Source: JACCUZ01 sp038246575 (GTDB lineage: Bacteria; Actinomycetota; Actinomycetes; JACCUZ01). Taken from it: a DNA stretch of 11,013 nt. This document shows, in pieces, positions 1-5,987 of the stretch (its first letter is position 1; every line of letters begins with the position of its first letter). The translations under genes were made by a program, and so were the position numbers. The notes below the pieces were generated by a model. The model was not told the DNA's origin. It ran no database searches and saw only the letters and a program-made list of their open reading frames with translations. The stretch lies in the NCBI GenBank assembly GCA_038246575.1, contig JBBRVU010000143.1:1-11013 (forward strand), read 5' to 3'.

Positions 1-18
1 ACCCCGGCGCGGTCGACC

Positions 19-1020
19 TCACCAAGCGGCGTCGCTGATCGCCCGGACGACCGGCCACGCACCGTCGGTCCAGTTGGCGATGACCGTGTAGGTCACGGCG
101 GACGACGGGCGGCGCACGCTGGCGAACGACACCCCCGCGTCGTACCCCTCCAGCCAGACCGTGTCGGTGGTGGCGTGCAGGTGGAACCCGAGACCGTACC
201 GGCGGTCCTCCTCCGGCCTGTCGCTGTGCGGCCGGAGCATCTCGGCGAGCCGCTCGGGCGGGACGACCCGCCCGGCGAACAGCGCCTCCCACAACCGGCT
301 CAGGTCGGCCACCGTCGAGTAGATGCCACCGTCACCGGTGCCGACCACCGGCAGGTGCAGCAGGTTGGTGCGCAGGCCGTCGACGGCCAGGTAGCCGCGG
401 GCGGCCCGACCGGGGAGCTCGTCCGAGCGAAGGAACGCGGTGTCGACCAGGCCCGCCGGCTCGCAGACCAGGGTGCGCATCAGCTCGTGGAAGGCGACCC
501 CGCTGGCCCGTTCCGCCAGGAGGGCGAGCACGACGTAGCCACCGTTGTTGTAGGAGGAGCCCTCGCCGGCCCGGAAGACGGTCTCGTGTCCGTCGAGCAC
601 CGGCAGCCACTGCTCGGTGGTCACGAGCTGGTGCACCGGCACCGGAAGCACGTAGTCGGTGATGTCGTGGCCGGCGGTCTCGTCGAAGTAGTCACCGATC
701 CCCGATCGGTGGGCCAGCAGGTGCTCGACCGTGACGTCGTCGGCGACCAGCGGGAGGTCGCCACCGAGCAGCGAGCGGGCGGTCGTGCCGAGGGCCAGGG
801 TGCCGCGCTCGACGAGGGCCATGACCGCGAGCGCGGTGAGGGTCTTGGTCGCGCTGGCGGTCGCGAGCTGCGTGTCCACCGTGTTGGGCACCCCGTGGGC
901 GCGGTCGGCGAACCCGTAGGCCCGGGCCAGCTCGATCTCGCCGGCCCGGTCGACGCGCACCACGCCCGAGAACCCGCAGCTGCGCGCGGCGTCATCCACC
1001 ACGTCCGTCAAGGAGCCCAT
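19..1020 (-). CDS. Serine beta-lactamase-fold hydrolase (class C / esterase-like)
   Basis: The 333-residue protein has the penicillin-binding/class C beta-lactamase fold used by esterases, D-aminopeptidases and many uncharacterised hydrolases; the substrate cannot be told from sequence. The SxxK nucleophile motif is SATK at residues 56-59 and the YxN motif is Y157-N-N159. GGIYST at 231-236 matches the usual Gly-rich segment before the last helix. The third motif, normally HxG or KTG, appears as EGYDAG at 291-296, so the usual His or Lys is absent, as in some esterase-like subfamilies. There is no signal peptide or lipobox, so it is probably cytoplasmic, unlike true beta-lactamases. The ATG at 1020 is preferred because a TATCTT -10-like hexamer lies 7 bases upstream, suggesting a leaderless transcript. 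It sits 49 bases downstream of a small membrane protein gene on the same strand. Fold assignment is secure; function is not. Confidence 0.88.
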   Translation of the reverse strand: MGSLTDVVDDAARSCGFSGVVRVDRAGEIELARAYGFADRAHGVPNTVDTQLATASATKTLTALAVMALVERGTLALGTTARSLLGGDLPLVADDVTVEHLLAHRSGIGDYFDETAGHDITDYVLPVPVHQLVTTEQWLPVLDGHETVFRAGEGSSYNNGGYVVLALLAERASGVAFHELMRTLVCEPAGLVDTAFLRSDELPGRAARGYLAVDGLRTNLLHLPVVGTGDGGIYSTVADLSRLWEALFAGRVVPPERLAEMLRPHSDRPEEDRRYGLGFHLHATTDTVWLEGYDAGVSFASVRRPSSAVTYTVIANWTDGAWPVVRAISDAAW

Positions 1021-1027
1021 GAGGCCG

Positions 1028-1033
1028 AAGATA
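1028..1033 (-). promoter_or_regulatory. Candidate -10 element for a leaderless hydrolase mRNA
   Basis: On the minus strand the hexamer TATCTT fits the actinobacterial TANNNT -10 consensus and ends 7 bases before the ATG at 1020, so transcription would start at or near the A of the start codon. No convincing -35 is seen and no Shine-Dalgarno sequence lies in between, which agrees with leaderless initiation. Confidence 0.35.
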
Positions 1034-1069
1034 GCGACCGCGTCACTTCAGGGACAGCGGTTTTCGGTC

Positions 1070-1375
1070 TCAGGTCCCGGGCAGCAGCACCGTGCCGCCG
1101 AACCAGGCCAGGCAGACCAGCCAGGTCACTGCCAGCACCACGGCACGTCGCCTGCGGCCCGAGCGGTCGTCGCCGGTGCGCACCTGCTGCAGGGCGCCCA
1201 GCGCTGTGTGGGTCAGCTGCAGCTGCCAGCCCAGGATGCCGGCCAGAGTGACCACCACCGAGATCGGTGCCCAGTCGACGAGGGCGCTCCACCAGGCCGT
1301 CACGCTCCACGACCCCAGCAGCGACAGCACCACCAGGGCGGCGGCGGCGGCCGCGAGCGCCACCCAGGTGAGCAC
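1070..1375 (-). CDS. Small membrane protein, probably a 5'-interrupted gene
   Basis: A 101-residue hydrophobic protein of no recognised family. Three likely membrane segments lie at about residues 3-22, 37-57 and 79-98, with a basic cytoplasmic loop (RSGRRRR) around 71-77. The only start in this frame near the N-terminus is a GTG at 1373-1375, which immediately follows an in-frame TAA (1376-1378). The first membrane helix would begin directly at the start codon. The frame continues upstream of the TAA as 26 well-formed codons beginning with ATG (1376-1456), so the original gene was probably 127 codons long and the TAA is a nonsense change (for example from TAC). Alternatively, ribosomes stopping at TAA could restart at the adjoining GTG. 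It lies between the fetB-like gene and the serine hydrolase, all on the same strand. Function unknown. Confidence 0.6.
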   Translation of the reverse strand: MLTWVALAAAAAALVVLSLLGSWSVTAWWSALVDWAPISVVVTLAGILGWQLQLTHTALGALQQVRTGDDRSGRRRRAVVLAVTWLVCLAWFGGTVLLPGT

Positions 1376-1456
1376 TTACGGCATCCCCGCGAGCGGCGTC
1401 GGGCGGGGGACGGCGGAGGCGTCGGCGACCAGCCGGCGGTAGGAGTCGTTCGACAT
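1376..1456 (-). pseudogene. 26-codon frame ending at TAA, likely the original N-terminus of the membrane protein
   Basis: The frame runs ATG, then a hydrophilic stretch starting MSNDSYRRLVADAS and ending LAGMP, then TAA. Every sense codon ends in G or C, which is the pattern of real coding sequence here and not of intergenic DNA. It is in the same frame as, and directly abuts, the GTG start of the downstream membrane protein. It therefore looks like a cytoplasmic N-terminal tail separated from its protein by one stop codon. A short leader peptide controlling the downstream frame is the other reading. A CACACT hexamer 9 bases before the ATG could be a weak -10 element; no Shine-Dalgarno sequence is visible. 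Confidence 0.45.
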
Positions 1457-1557
1457 GGCACGCACAGTGTGTCGTGACGGCGAGACGTCGGCCGCGGTTC
1501 CGGCCACACTGGGGCGATGCCGACCGATGACTGGGCGCCGGCTGTAGGCCTCGGCCG

Positions 1558-2316
1558 TCAGGGCTGCAGCGACGCCTTGAGGTCGGCCGGCAGCAGCAGC
1601 GCCTCGCCGATCAGCCGCTCGGCCACCACGGCGGTGGTCGTCTGCGCCGCCATGATGCCCATCAGCACGAGCACCTGGGCCGCTGCGGCCTGCGCGGGTG
1701 AGCCGCCGCCGAGCAGCACCCCGATGAAGGCCCCCGGCAGGGTGACGACGCCGGCCGTTCGCACCTGGTCCAGACCGGGGATGAGCGCCTCGGGCACCCG
1801 ACGGTGCACCACCTCACCGACGGCCTGCGACCGGGTCAGCCCGAGCGAGAGGGCCGCCTCGTACTGGCCCTTCTCCTCGCGCAGCGCGGCGAACGCCCGG
1901 CGACAGGTGAGCGTGTGCCCGTTCATCGTGTTGCCGGCGAGGATGCCGACCACGGGCACCAGCGCGATGCCGGTCGGGGGCACGGTGCGGGTCAGCAGGA
2001 TGATCAGCACCACCGGGAGCAGCCCGGCGAGCATGGCCAGGGTCGCCCACGGCCAGGCCTTGGGCGCCTCGACCCGACGCACGGTGGTCACCACGGCGAC
2101 GACGAACATGAAGGTCAGCAGCAGCAGCGACAGGACGAGCGATCTGATGACGGCCGCGATCACCAGCGCCGCGATGCTCAGCTGCACGATCGCCCGCGCA
2201 GCGGCGAACAGGGTCGAGCCGGGCTGCGGCAGCCGCCCGATGAGGTACATGGTGACGGTGAGGGCGAGCAGGAACACCACCGCGAGGGCGACGGGGAGGC
2301 CCGGGTCGATGCTCAC
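1558..2316 (-). CDS. UPF0014 / FetB-type ABC transporter permease
   Basis: A 252-residue polytopic membrane protein of the UPF0014/TIGR00245 family, to which the E. coli iron-export permease FetB (YbbM) belongs. Family length is about 250-260 residues, so it is complete. Hydrophobic segments lie at roughly 8-27, 37-56, 60-79, 91-109, 115-128, 187-204 and 213-232. Family signatures are GILAGNTMNG at 124-133, the cytoplasmic coupling-helix-like run EAALSLGLTRSQAV at 153-166, and LPGAFIG at 193-199. The GTG at 2316 gives a protein starting MSIDPGLP just before the first helix; a GTG six bases further upstream is possible. The frame stays open beyond 2316 into the rplS region, but that part reads as the complement of rplS and has no membrane character. 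The usual FetA-type ATPase is not next to it within the window. Substrate (iron or other) is unproven. Confidence 0.85.
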   Translation of the reverse strand: MSIDPGLPVALAVVFLLALTVTMYLIGRLPQPGSTLFAAARAIVQLSIAALVIAAVIRSLVLSLLLLTFMFVVAVVTTVRRVEAPKAWPWATLAMLAGLLPVVLIILLTRTVPPTGIALVPVVGILAGNTMNGHTLTCRRAFAALREEKGQYEAALSLGLTRSQAVGEVVHRRVPEALIPGLDQVRTAGVVTLPGAFIGVLLGGGSPAQAAAAQVLVLMGIMAAQTTTAVVAERLIGEALLLPADLKASLQP

Positions 2317-2590
2317 CGGCACACCGTATGCCGTGCGACGCCGTGGGGTGCCCGGCGGGAGGCGAGGTGATCGCCGAGCCGGAGTCACGGCATCCGAGGA
2401 TTTCGCCGGTCGCCGTGCACTCTGGCAGACTGGGTGGCTGCGTCCCGTCGACTCGACGGTCCCCGCCACAGGGGGAGTGCCCCGGACCCCGGTCCGACCG
2501 GCATGCGGCCCGACGGACGCACCTTCGAACCCAGCAGTACCGACATCGCGCGGGTGACCTGTGGCAGGCCGCGAGAAAGCGACATCCGTC
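2317..2590. promoter_or_regulatory. Divergent intergenic region between the fetB-like gene and rplS, with rplS promoter and leader
   Basis: A 274-base region with no gene. A CAGACT hexamer at 2426-2431, within TGGCAGACTGG, fits a relaxed actinobacterial -10 and would give an rplS 5' leader of about 150 bases; only a poor -35 match lies about 17 bases upstream. Within the leader a perfect 6-bp hairpin, CGGACC-CC-GGTCCG, occupies 2483-2496. A purine-rich GAGAAAG at 2573-2579 is the nearest ribosome-binding candidate for the ATG at 2591. A long leader before L19 suggests possible autoregulation, but no known leader motif was recognised. No clear promoter for the fetB-like gene was found on the minus strand. 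Confidence 0.4.
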
Positions 2591-2950
2591 ATGCAGCGTT
2601 TCGACGAGCTCGACTCCGCCTCCCTGAAGACCGACATCCCCGCGTTCCGCGCCGGCGACAACGTCAAGGTCCACGTCAAGGTCGTCGAGGGCACCCGCTC
2701 GCGCATCCAGGTCTTCCAGGGCGTCGTGATCCGTCGCCACGGCGGCGGCGTCGGTGAGACCTTCACCGTGCGCAAGGTCTCCTTCGGCGTCGGTGTCGAG
2801 CGCACCTTCCCGCTCCACACGCCGATCATCGACCACATCGAGCTCGTCACCCGTGGTGACGTGCGTCGCGCGAAGCTGTACTACCTGCGCGACCTGCGCG
2901 GCAAGGCCGCGAAGATCAAGGAGAAGCGCGACACCCCCGTCGCGCGCTGA
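2591..2950 (+). CDS. rplS: 50S ribosomal protein L19
   Basis: A 119-residue L19, a protein of the large subunit at the 30S-50S interface. Family hallmarks are present in order: FRAGDNVKVHVKVVEG near residue 19, RIQVFQGVVIRR near 38, ETFTVRKVSFGVGVERTFPLHTP at about 56-78, and RRAKLYYLRDLRGKAAK near 93. The ATG at 2591 gives the standard N-terminus (MQRFDELDSASL). An in-frame GTG at 2561 adds ten residues not typical of the family and is rejected. Position immediately before the signal peptidase genes is the conserved actinobacterial arrangement. A 53-base gap and a separate -10 element separate it from the next gene, so the two are probably transcribed at least partly independently. Confidence 0.97.
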   Translation: MQRFDELDSASLKTDIPAFRAGDNVKVHVKVVEGTRSRIQVFQGVVIRRHGGGVGETFTVRKVSFGVGVERTFPLHTPIIDHIELVTRGDVRRAKLYYLRDLRGKAAKIKEKRDTPVAR

Positions 2951-2990
2951 GACGATCTTCAATCGGTGCGACCCGCCCAGACGGGCCGAC

Positions 2991-2996
2991 TAGGCT
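2991..2996 (+). promoter_or_regulatory. Candidate -10 element for a leaderless signal-peptidase operon mRNA
   Basis: TAGGCT matches the actinobacterial TANNNT -10 consensus and ends 7 bases before the GTG at 3004, so the transcript would begin at the start codon. No Shine-Dalgarno sequence lies between them. The -35 region is not recognisable. This would drive the four overlapping genes from 3004 to 5400. Confidence 0.5.
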
Positions 2997-3003
2997 CCGT
3001 CGG

Positions 3004-3522
3004 GTGACCGCCCGACCCGCCGCCGACCCGGTACCGGCCACCCCCGTGGCCGAGGCCGGGTCGCGTCGTCCCCGGCCGGTGCTGCTCCTCGGGGCCGCGA
3101 TCGTCGTCACCGCCCTGGTGCAGGCGTTCGTGCTCCAGTCGTTCTTCGTCCCCACGGCCGCGCTCGCGCCGACCCTCGAACCAGGAGACCGTGTCCTCGT
3201 GTGGAAGGTGCGGCCCGCCGCCGACCCGGGTGACCTGGTCCTCGTCGACACCACCACCTCGGCCGCCGTCGACCGCTCGACGCCGGTCGCCGACGGGCTG
3301 GTCGGGGGGGTCCTGTCCTCCGTGGCCGACGCGCTCGGGGTCGAGATCGGCGCGCAGAGCCAGGCCGCCGTCGTCGGCTCCTCCACCGCGGATGCCGTCA
3401 CCGTCACCGCGCCCGTCGCCGCCACCGTGCCGCGCGACGCGGTCGTCGGGACCGTCGTGCTGCGGGTCTGGCCGCTGAGCCGGTTCGGCACGGTGTCCGC
3501 CGGGCCCGAGGCCGCCCGGTGA
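3004..3522 (+). CDS. Signal peptidase I-like protein lacking catalytic residues
   Basis: A 172-residue paralogue of the signal peptidase encoded just downstream. It keeps the N-terminal membrane anchor (about 25-44), the box B framework at 45-66 (QSFFVPTAALAPTLEPGDRV) and the C-terminal strand VPRDAVVGTVVLRVWPLSRFG at 142-162. Aligned by eye with the active copy, the nucleophile position (Ser in PSGSM) is Ala53 in PTAAL. The general-base Lys of IKRVIGLPGD is Ala121 in QAAVVGSSTAD. The box E segment (GDHRSDSEDSR) is missing altogether. It therefore cannot be a conventional Ser/Lys signal peptidase. The frame is intact with GC-ending codons, which argues for selection on a non-proteolytic role, perhaps a partner or chaperone for LepB, rather than for a decaying pseudogene. 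The GTG start at 3004 fits a leaderless mRNA. Its TGA overlaps the GTG of lepB by four bases, so the two products are probably made in coupled amounts. Confidence 0.8.
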   Translation: MTARPAADPVPATPVAEAGSRRPRPVLLLGAAIVVTALVQAFVLQSFFVPTAALAPTLEPGDRVLVWKVRPAADPGDLVLVDTTTSAAVDRSTPVADGLVGGVLSSVADALGVEIGAQSQAAVVGSSTADAVTVTAPVAATVPRDAVVGTVVLRVWPLSRFGTVSAGPEAAR

Positions 3523-4343
3523 GCGCCCCCGAAGCCGACCCGGTGGCCGAGGGCCGCGACGACGAGGGTCACGACGACGAGGGTCACGACGACGAGGGTC
3601 ACGAGGACGAGGGACGGCACCTGGCGCCCGAGGACCAGGAGGCTCAGGGCCCGCTGCAGATGGTCACGGCGGCGGTGCGCGAGGTCGTCGTCGTGGTCGC
3701 CATGGCGCTGGTGCTGTCCTTCATCGTCAAGACCTGGCTGCTGCAGGCCTTCTTCATCCCCTCGGGGTCGATGGAGGACACCCTGCTCGTCGGCGACCGG
3801 GTCATCGTCTCGAAGCTGACGCCCGGCCCGGTCGACCTCAAGCACGGCGACGTCGTCGTCTTCCAGGACCCCGGAGGCTGGCTCGAGGTGCTGCCGCCCG
3901 TGCAGCGCACCGGGGTCACGGGGGCGATCCACGACGGGCTGGTGTTCGTCGGGCTGCTGCCGGCCGAGTCCGAGGACCACCTCATCAAGCGGGTCATCGG
4001 CCTGCCCGGCGACCACGTCGTCTGCTGCTCGCCCGACCGCAAGCTCACGCTCAACGGCGTCGAGATCACCGAGCCCTACCTCAAGCCCGGCGACGAGCCC
4101 AGCGAGATGAACTTCGACATCACCGTGCCGGCCGGGCACGTGTGGGTCATGGGTGACCACCGCTCCGACTCCGAGGACTCGCGCTTCCACGACCCGAGCG
4201 GCTCCGGCAAGGACGGCTCGGTGCCGATCGACGACATCACCGGTCGGGCGGTCGCCGTCGTCTGGCCCCTCGACCGCGCCGGTTGGCTGTCCGACCACGA
4301 GGAGACCTTCGCCGCCGTTCCCGAAGCGGCGGCCGGGCCATGA
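3519..4343 (+). CDS. lepB: Signal peptidase I
   Basis: A 274-residue type I signal peptidase (peptidase family S26), which removes signal peptides from exported proteins at the outer face of the membrane. A charged cytoplasmic tail (1-50) with DDEGH repeats precedes one membrane helix at about 53-76. Box B is FFIPSGSMEDTLLVGDRV with nucleophile Ser84. The general base Lys157 lies in HLIKRVIGLPGD, and box E is GDHRSDSEDSR at 212-222. Two cysteines, C169-C170, lie just after box D. The C-terminal GRAVAVVWPLDRAGWL at 242-257 is typical. The GTG start at 3519 overlaps the upstream stop by four bases and has GAGG seven bases upstream. The stop overlaps the ATG of rnhB. The insert at about 115-150 is common in actinobacterial forms. 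Confidence 0.96.
   Translation: MSAPEADPVAEGRDDEGHDDEGHDDEGHEDEGRHLAPEDQEAQGPLQMVTAAVREVVVVVAMALVLSFIVKTWLLQAFFIPSGSMEDTLLVGDRVIVSKLTPGPVDLKHGDVVVFQDPGGWLEVLPPVQRTGVTGAIHDGLVFVGLLPAESEDHLIKRVIGLPGDHVVCCSPDRKLTLNGVEITEPYLKPGDEPSEMNFDITVPAGHVWVMGDHRSDSEDSRFHDPSGSGKDGSVPIDDITGRAVAVVWPLDRAGWLSDHEETFAAVPEAAAGP
3558..3613 (+). repeat. 15-bp tandem repeat in lepB encoding DDEGH units
   Basis: Three perfect copies of GACGACGAGGGTCAC (3558-3572, 3573-3587, 3588-3602) are followed by a partial, one-substitution copy GAGGACGAGGG (3603-3613). In frame they encode three DDEGH units and EDEG in the cytoplasmic tail of signal peptidase I. Perfect DNA identity suggests recent expansion by slippage; the 15-bp period keeps the frame whatever the copy number. 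Confidence 0.95.
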
Positions 4344-5089
4344 GCCCGGCCCCTGCGCGCCGGCCGAGTCTGCGGGTCGAGCGCGCCCTGCAGCGCGACG
4401 GCCACCGGGTGCTCGCCGGGATGGACGAGGTCGGTCGCGGCGCGCTCGCCGGCCCGGTCACCGTCGGCGTCGTCGTCATCGACGAGACCTGCCGCAGCGC
4501 CCCGCAGGGGGTCAAGGACTCCAAGCTGCTGGCGCCGCACGCCCGCGAGCGGATGGTGCCGCGCATCGAACGGTGGGCGCTGGCCCACGCCGTCGGGCAC
4601 GCGAGCGCCGACGAGATCGATGCGATCGGCATCATCGCGGCCCTGCGCCTGGCCGGGTGCCGCGCGCTGGGCGCGGTGGCCGCGGCCGGCATCCGGCCCG
4701 ACCTGGTCATCCTCGACGGCAACCACGACTGGCTCACCTCGCCGCACGACGTCGGCCTGCTCGCCTTCGCCCACGAGGACCGCACCGAGACCCCGCCGGT
4801 GACCACGATGATCAAGGCCGACCTGAAGTGCTCGTCGGTGGCGGCGGCCAGCGTGCTCGCGAAGGTGCAGCGCGACCGCATCATGGTCGACCTCGGCGCC
4901 GACGATGCGTACGCCGGCTACGGCTGGGTCGAGAACAAGGGGTATGCCGCGCCGGAGCACCTCGACGCGCTGCGTCGCCTGGGCCCCTGCGAGCTGCACC
5001 GCCGGTCGTGGCGGCTGCCGGGGATGGACCATGATGGCGACGTGGCCGAGAGCGGAACGACCGACCTGACCCGAGTGGGAGAGCGATGA
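4340..5089 (+). CDS. rnhB: Ribonuclease HII
   Basis: A 249-residue RNase HII, which cuts RNA in RNA-DNA hybrids and removes single ribonucleotides misincorporated in DNA. The metal-binding acidic residues are visible: D29-E30 in the signature GMDEVGRGALAGPV, D126 in LDGNHD, and D161 in IKADLKCSSVAAASVLAKVQRD. KDSKLL at 59-64 is the conserved substrate-binding segment, and YAGYGWVENKGY at 191-202 matches the family's YGFxxNKGY motif. The ATG at 4340 overlaps the lepB stop (ATGA). The frame is open further upstream, but that part is a shadow of lepB. The last ~20 residues after the usual end are polar and probably disordered. The stop overlaps the start of the DUF2469 gene, again by ATGA. Confidence 0.96.
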   Translation: MSPAPARRPSLRVERALQRDGHRVLAGMDEVGRGALAGPVTVGVVVIDETCRSAPQGVKDSKLLAPHARERMVPRIERWALAHAVGHASADEIDAIGIIAALRLAGCRALGAVAAAGIRPDLVILDGNHDWLTSPHDVGLLAFAHEDRTETPPVTTMIKADLKCSSVAAASVLAKVQRDRIMVDLGADDAYAGYGWVENKGYAAPEHLDALRRLGPCELHRRSWRLPGMDHDGDVAESGTTDLTRVGER

Positions 5090-5400
5090 GCTCGGAGGAC
5101 CTCGAGAAGTACGAGAGCGAGGCGGAGCTGGCGCTCTACCGCGAGTACCGCGACGTGGTGGGCCTGTTCAGCCATGTCGTCGAGACCGAGCGGCGGTTCT
5201 ACCTGTGCAACAGCGTCGACGTCAAGGTGCGCTCGGACGGCGGGGAGGTCTTCTTCGACGTCACGATGCACGACGCCTGGGTGTGGGACATCTACCGCCC
5301 GGCCCGCTTCGCCAAGACCGTGCGGGTCGTCACCTTCAAGGACGTCAACGTCGAGGAGCTGGCCAAGAGCGAGCTCCAGCTGCCCAAGGGCGAGTTCTGA
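5086..5400 (+). CDS. DUF2469 family protein
   Basis: A 104-residue acidic soluble protein of the DUF2469 family, found almost only in Actinobacteria and nearly always directly after rnhB (M. tuberculosis Rv2901c is the counterpart, from memory). Recognisable stretches are MSSEDLEKYESEAELALYRE at the N-terminus, the FSHVVETERRFYLCNSVDV region at about 28-45, and DVTMHDAWVWDIYRPARF at 58-75. It is full length for the family. Its biochemical role is not established. The ATG overlaps the rnhB stop and has GGGAG four bases upstream (5077-5081). It is the last gene of the overlapping chain that begins at 3004; a gap of about 180 bases and a possible terminator follow. Confidence 0.93.
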   Translation: MSSEDLEKYESEAELALYREYRDVVGLFSHVVETERRFYLCNSVDVKVRSDGGEVFFDVTMHDAWVWDIYRPARFAKTVRVVTFKDVNVEELAKSELQLPKGEF

Positions 5401-5415
5401 CCCGGATGCCGTGAC

Positions 5416-5434
5416 GCGGTCGGTCCGTGACCGC
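5416..5434 (+). terminator. Possible hairpin terminator after the DUF2469 gene
   Basis: A perfect 6-bp stem, GCGGTC and GACCGC, encloses a 7-base loop beginning 15 bases after the stop codon. There is no T-tract, as is usual for actinobacterial hairpins, so termination is plausible but unproven. It falls at the end of the overlapping four-gene chain. Confidence 0.3.
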
Positions 5435-5460
5435 TGAACGCCCCCGCTGAGCACGGATCG

Positions 5461-5499
5461 CCGTCCACAGGGGGTGGGTCCGCCCGGACGTCGTCCACA
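5461..5499 (+). promoter_or_regulatory. Two DnaA-box-like elements 30 bp apart
   Basis: CCGTCCACA (5461-5469) and TCGTCCACA (5491-5499) match the actinobacterial DnaA box TTGTCCACA at 7 and 8 of 9 positions, have the same orientation, and both are followed by GG or GGG. Their starts are exactly 30 bp apart, close to three helical turns. They lie in the gap between the DUF2469 and yraN genes. Binding is not shown; a pair of near matches could occur by chance in GC-rich DNA. Confidence 0.3.
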
Positions 5500-5582
5500 G
5501 GTGCGGCTGCGGGCTCGTGGCGCGCCGGCCGGGCCGGTTGGCTCCGGGCATGACGAGCACCGACCCTCCCGAGAGCACACCG

Positions 5583-5987
5583 ATGGCCCGACCGGCCCGG
5601 GCGCGGCGCACTGCCCCTGCCATGCGCCCCGCCGCTGCGCTGGGCCGCTACGGCGAGGCGCTCGCGGTCCGTTACCTGCGTGAGCAGGGCATGGAGGTGC
5701 TCGACCGCAACTGGCGGTGCGAGCACGGCGAGGTCGACGTCGTCGCGCTCGACGGCGACTGCCTGGTCATCTGCGAGGTCAAGACCCGCCGGTCCTCGGG
5801 CTTCGGCGAGCCGGTGGAGGCGGTCACCTTCGCCAAGGCCAAGCGCCTGCGGCGGCTGGCGGCGGCCTACCTCGCCGGCCACGGTGACGGTTCGAGGGTG
5901 GCCCAGGTGCGCGTCGACGTGGTAGGCATCCTGTGCCAGCCCGGCCGGCCGGCGGTGCTGCGGCACGTCGTCGGGGTGGGGTCGTGA
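5583..5987 (+). CDS. YraN / UPF0102 family nuclease-fold protein
   Basis: A protein of the UPF0102 (YraN) family, which has a restriction-endonuclease-like fold and is suspected of acting on DNA, without an agreed function. With the ATG at 5583 it has 134 residues. The family core begins at ALGRYGEALAVRYLREQGMEVLDRNWRC (19-46). The PD-(D/E)xK-like active site is seen as GEVDVVALDGD (E50, D52) and ICEVKTRR (E65, K67). Three in-frame starts compete: ATG 5550, ATG 5583 and ATG 5622. The 5583 ATG is preferred because GAGAG lies about 7 bases upstream; 5622 would give the more typical family length of about 120. The TGA overlaps the comM start by four bases. The yraN-comM-dprA order is common in actinobacteria; here dprA is missing. 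Confidence 0.9.
   Translation: MARPARARRTAPAMRPAAALGRYGEALAVRYLREQGMEVLDRNWRCEHGEVDVVALDGDCLVICEVKTRRSSGFGEPVEAVTFAKAKRLRRLAAAYLAGHGDGSRVAQVRVDVVGILCQPGRPAVLRHVVGVGS

Noticed and set aside
2317..2850. N-terminal extension of the fetB-like gene back to 2850
   Set aside because: The extension covers rplS in antisense and has no membrane character; the family start is near 2316.
2972..2986. Hairpin after rplS as a terminator
   Set aside because: The best stem is only 4 bp and overlaps the promoter region of the next gene; not strong enough to call.
2916..4298. Minus-strand 460-codon open frame opposite the signal peptidase genes
   Set aside because: Its Val/Asp/Arg-rich, low-complexity translation is the complement of the well-supported signal peptidase frames; it is a GC-composition shadow.
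4076..5032. Minus-strand 318-codon frame opposite rnhB
   Set aside because: It is complementary to the RNase HII gene, which has all of its catalytic motifs; the translation has no recognisable domain.
5933..5983. Upstream start for comM at 5933
   Set aside because: It would add 17 residues read out of frame from yraN; the GTG at 5984 gives the normal N-terminus and a GTGA overlap.
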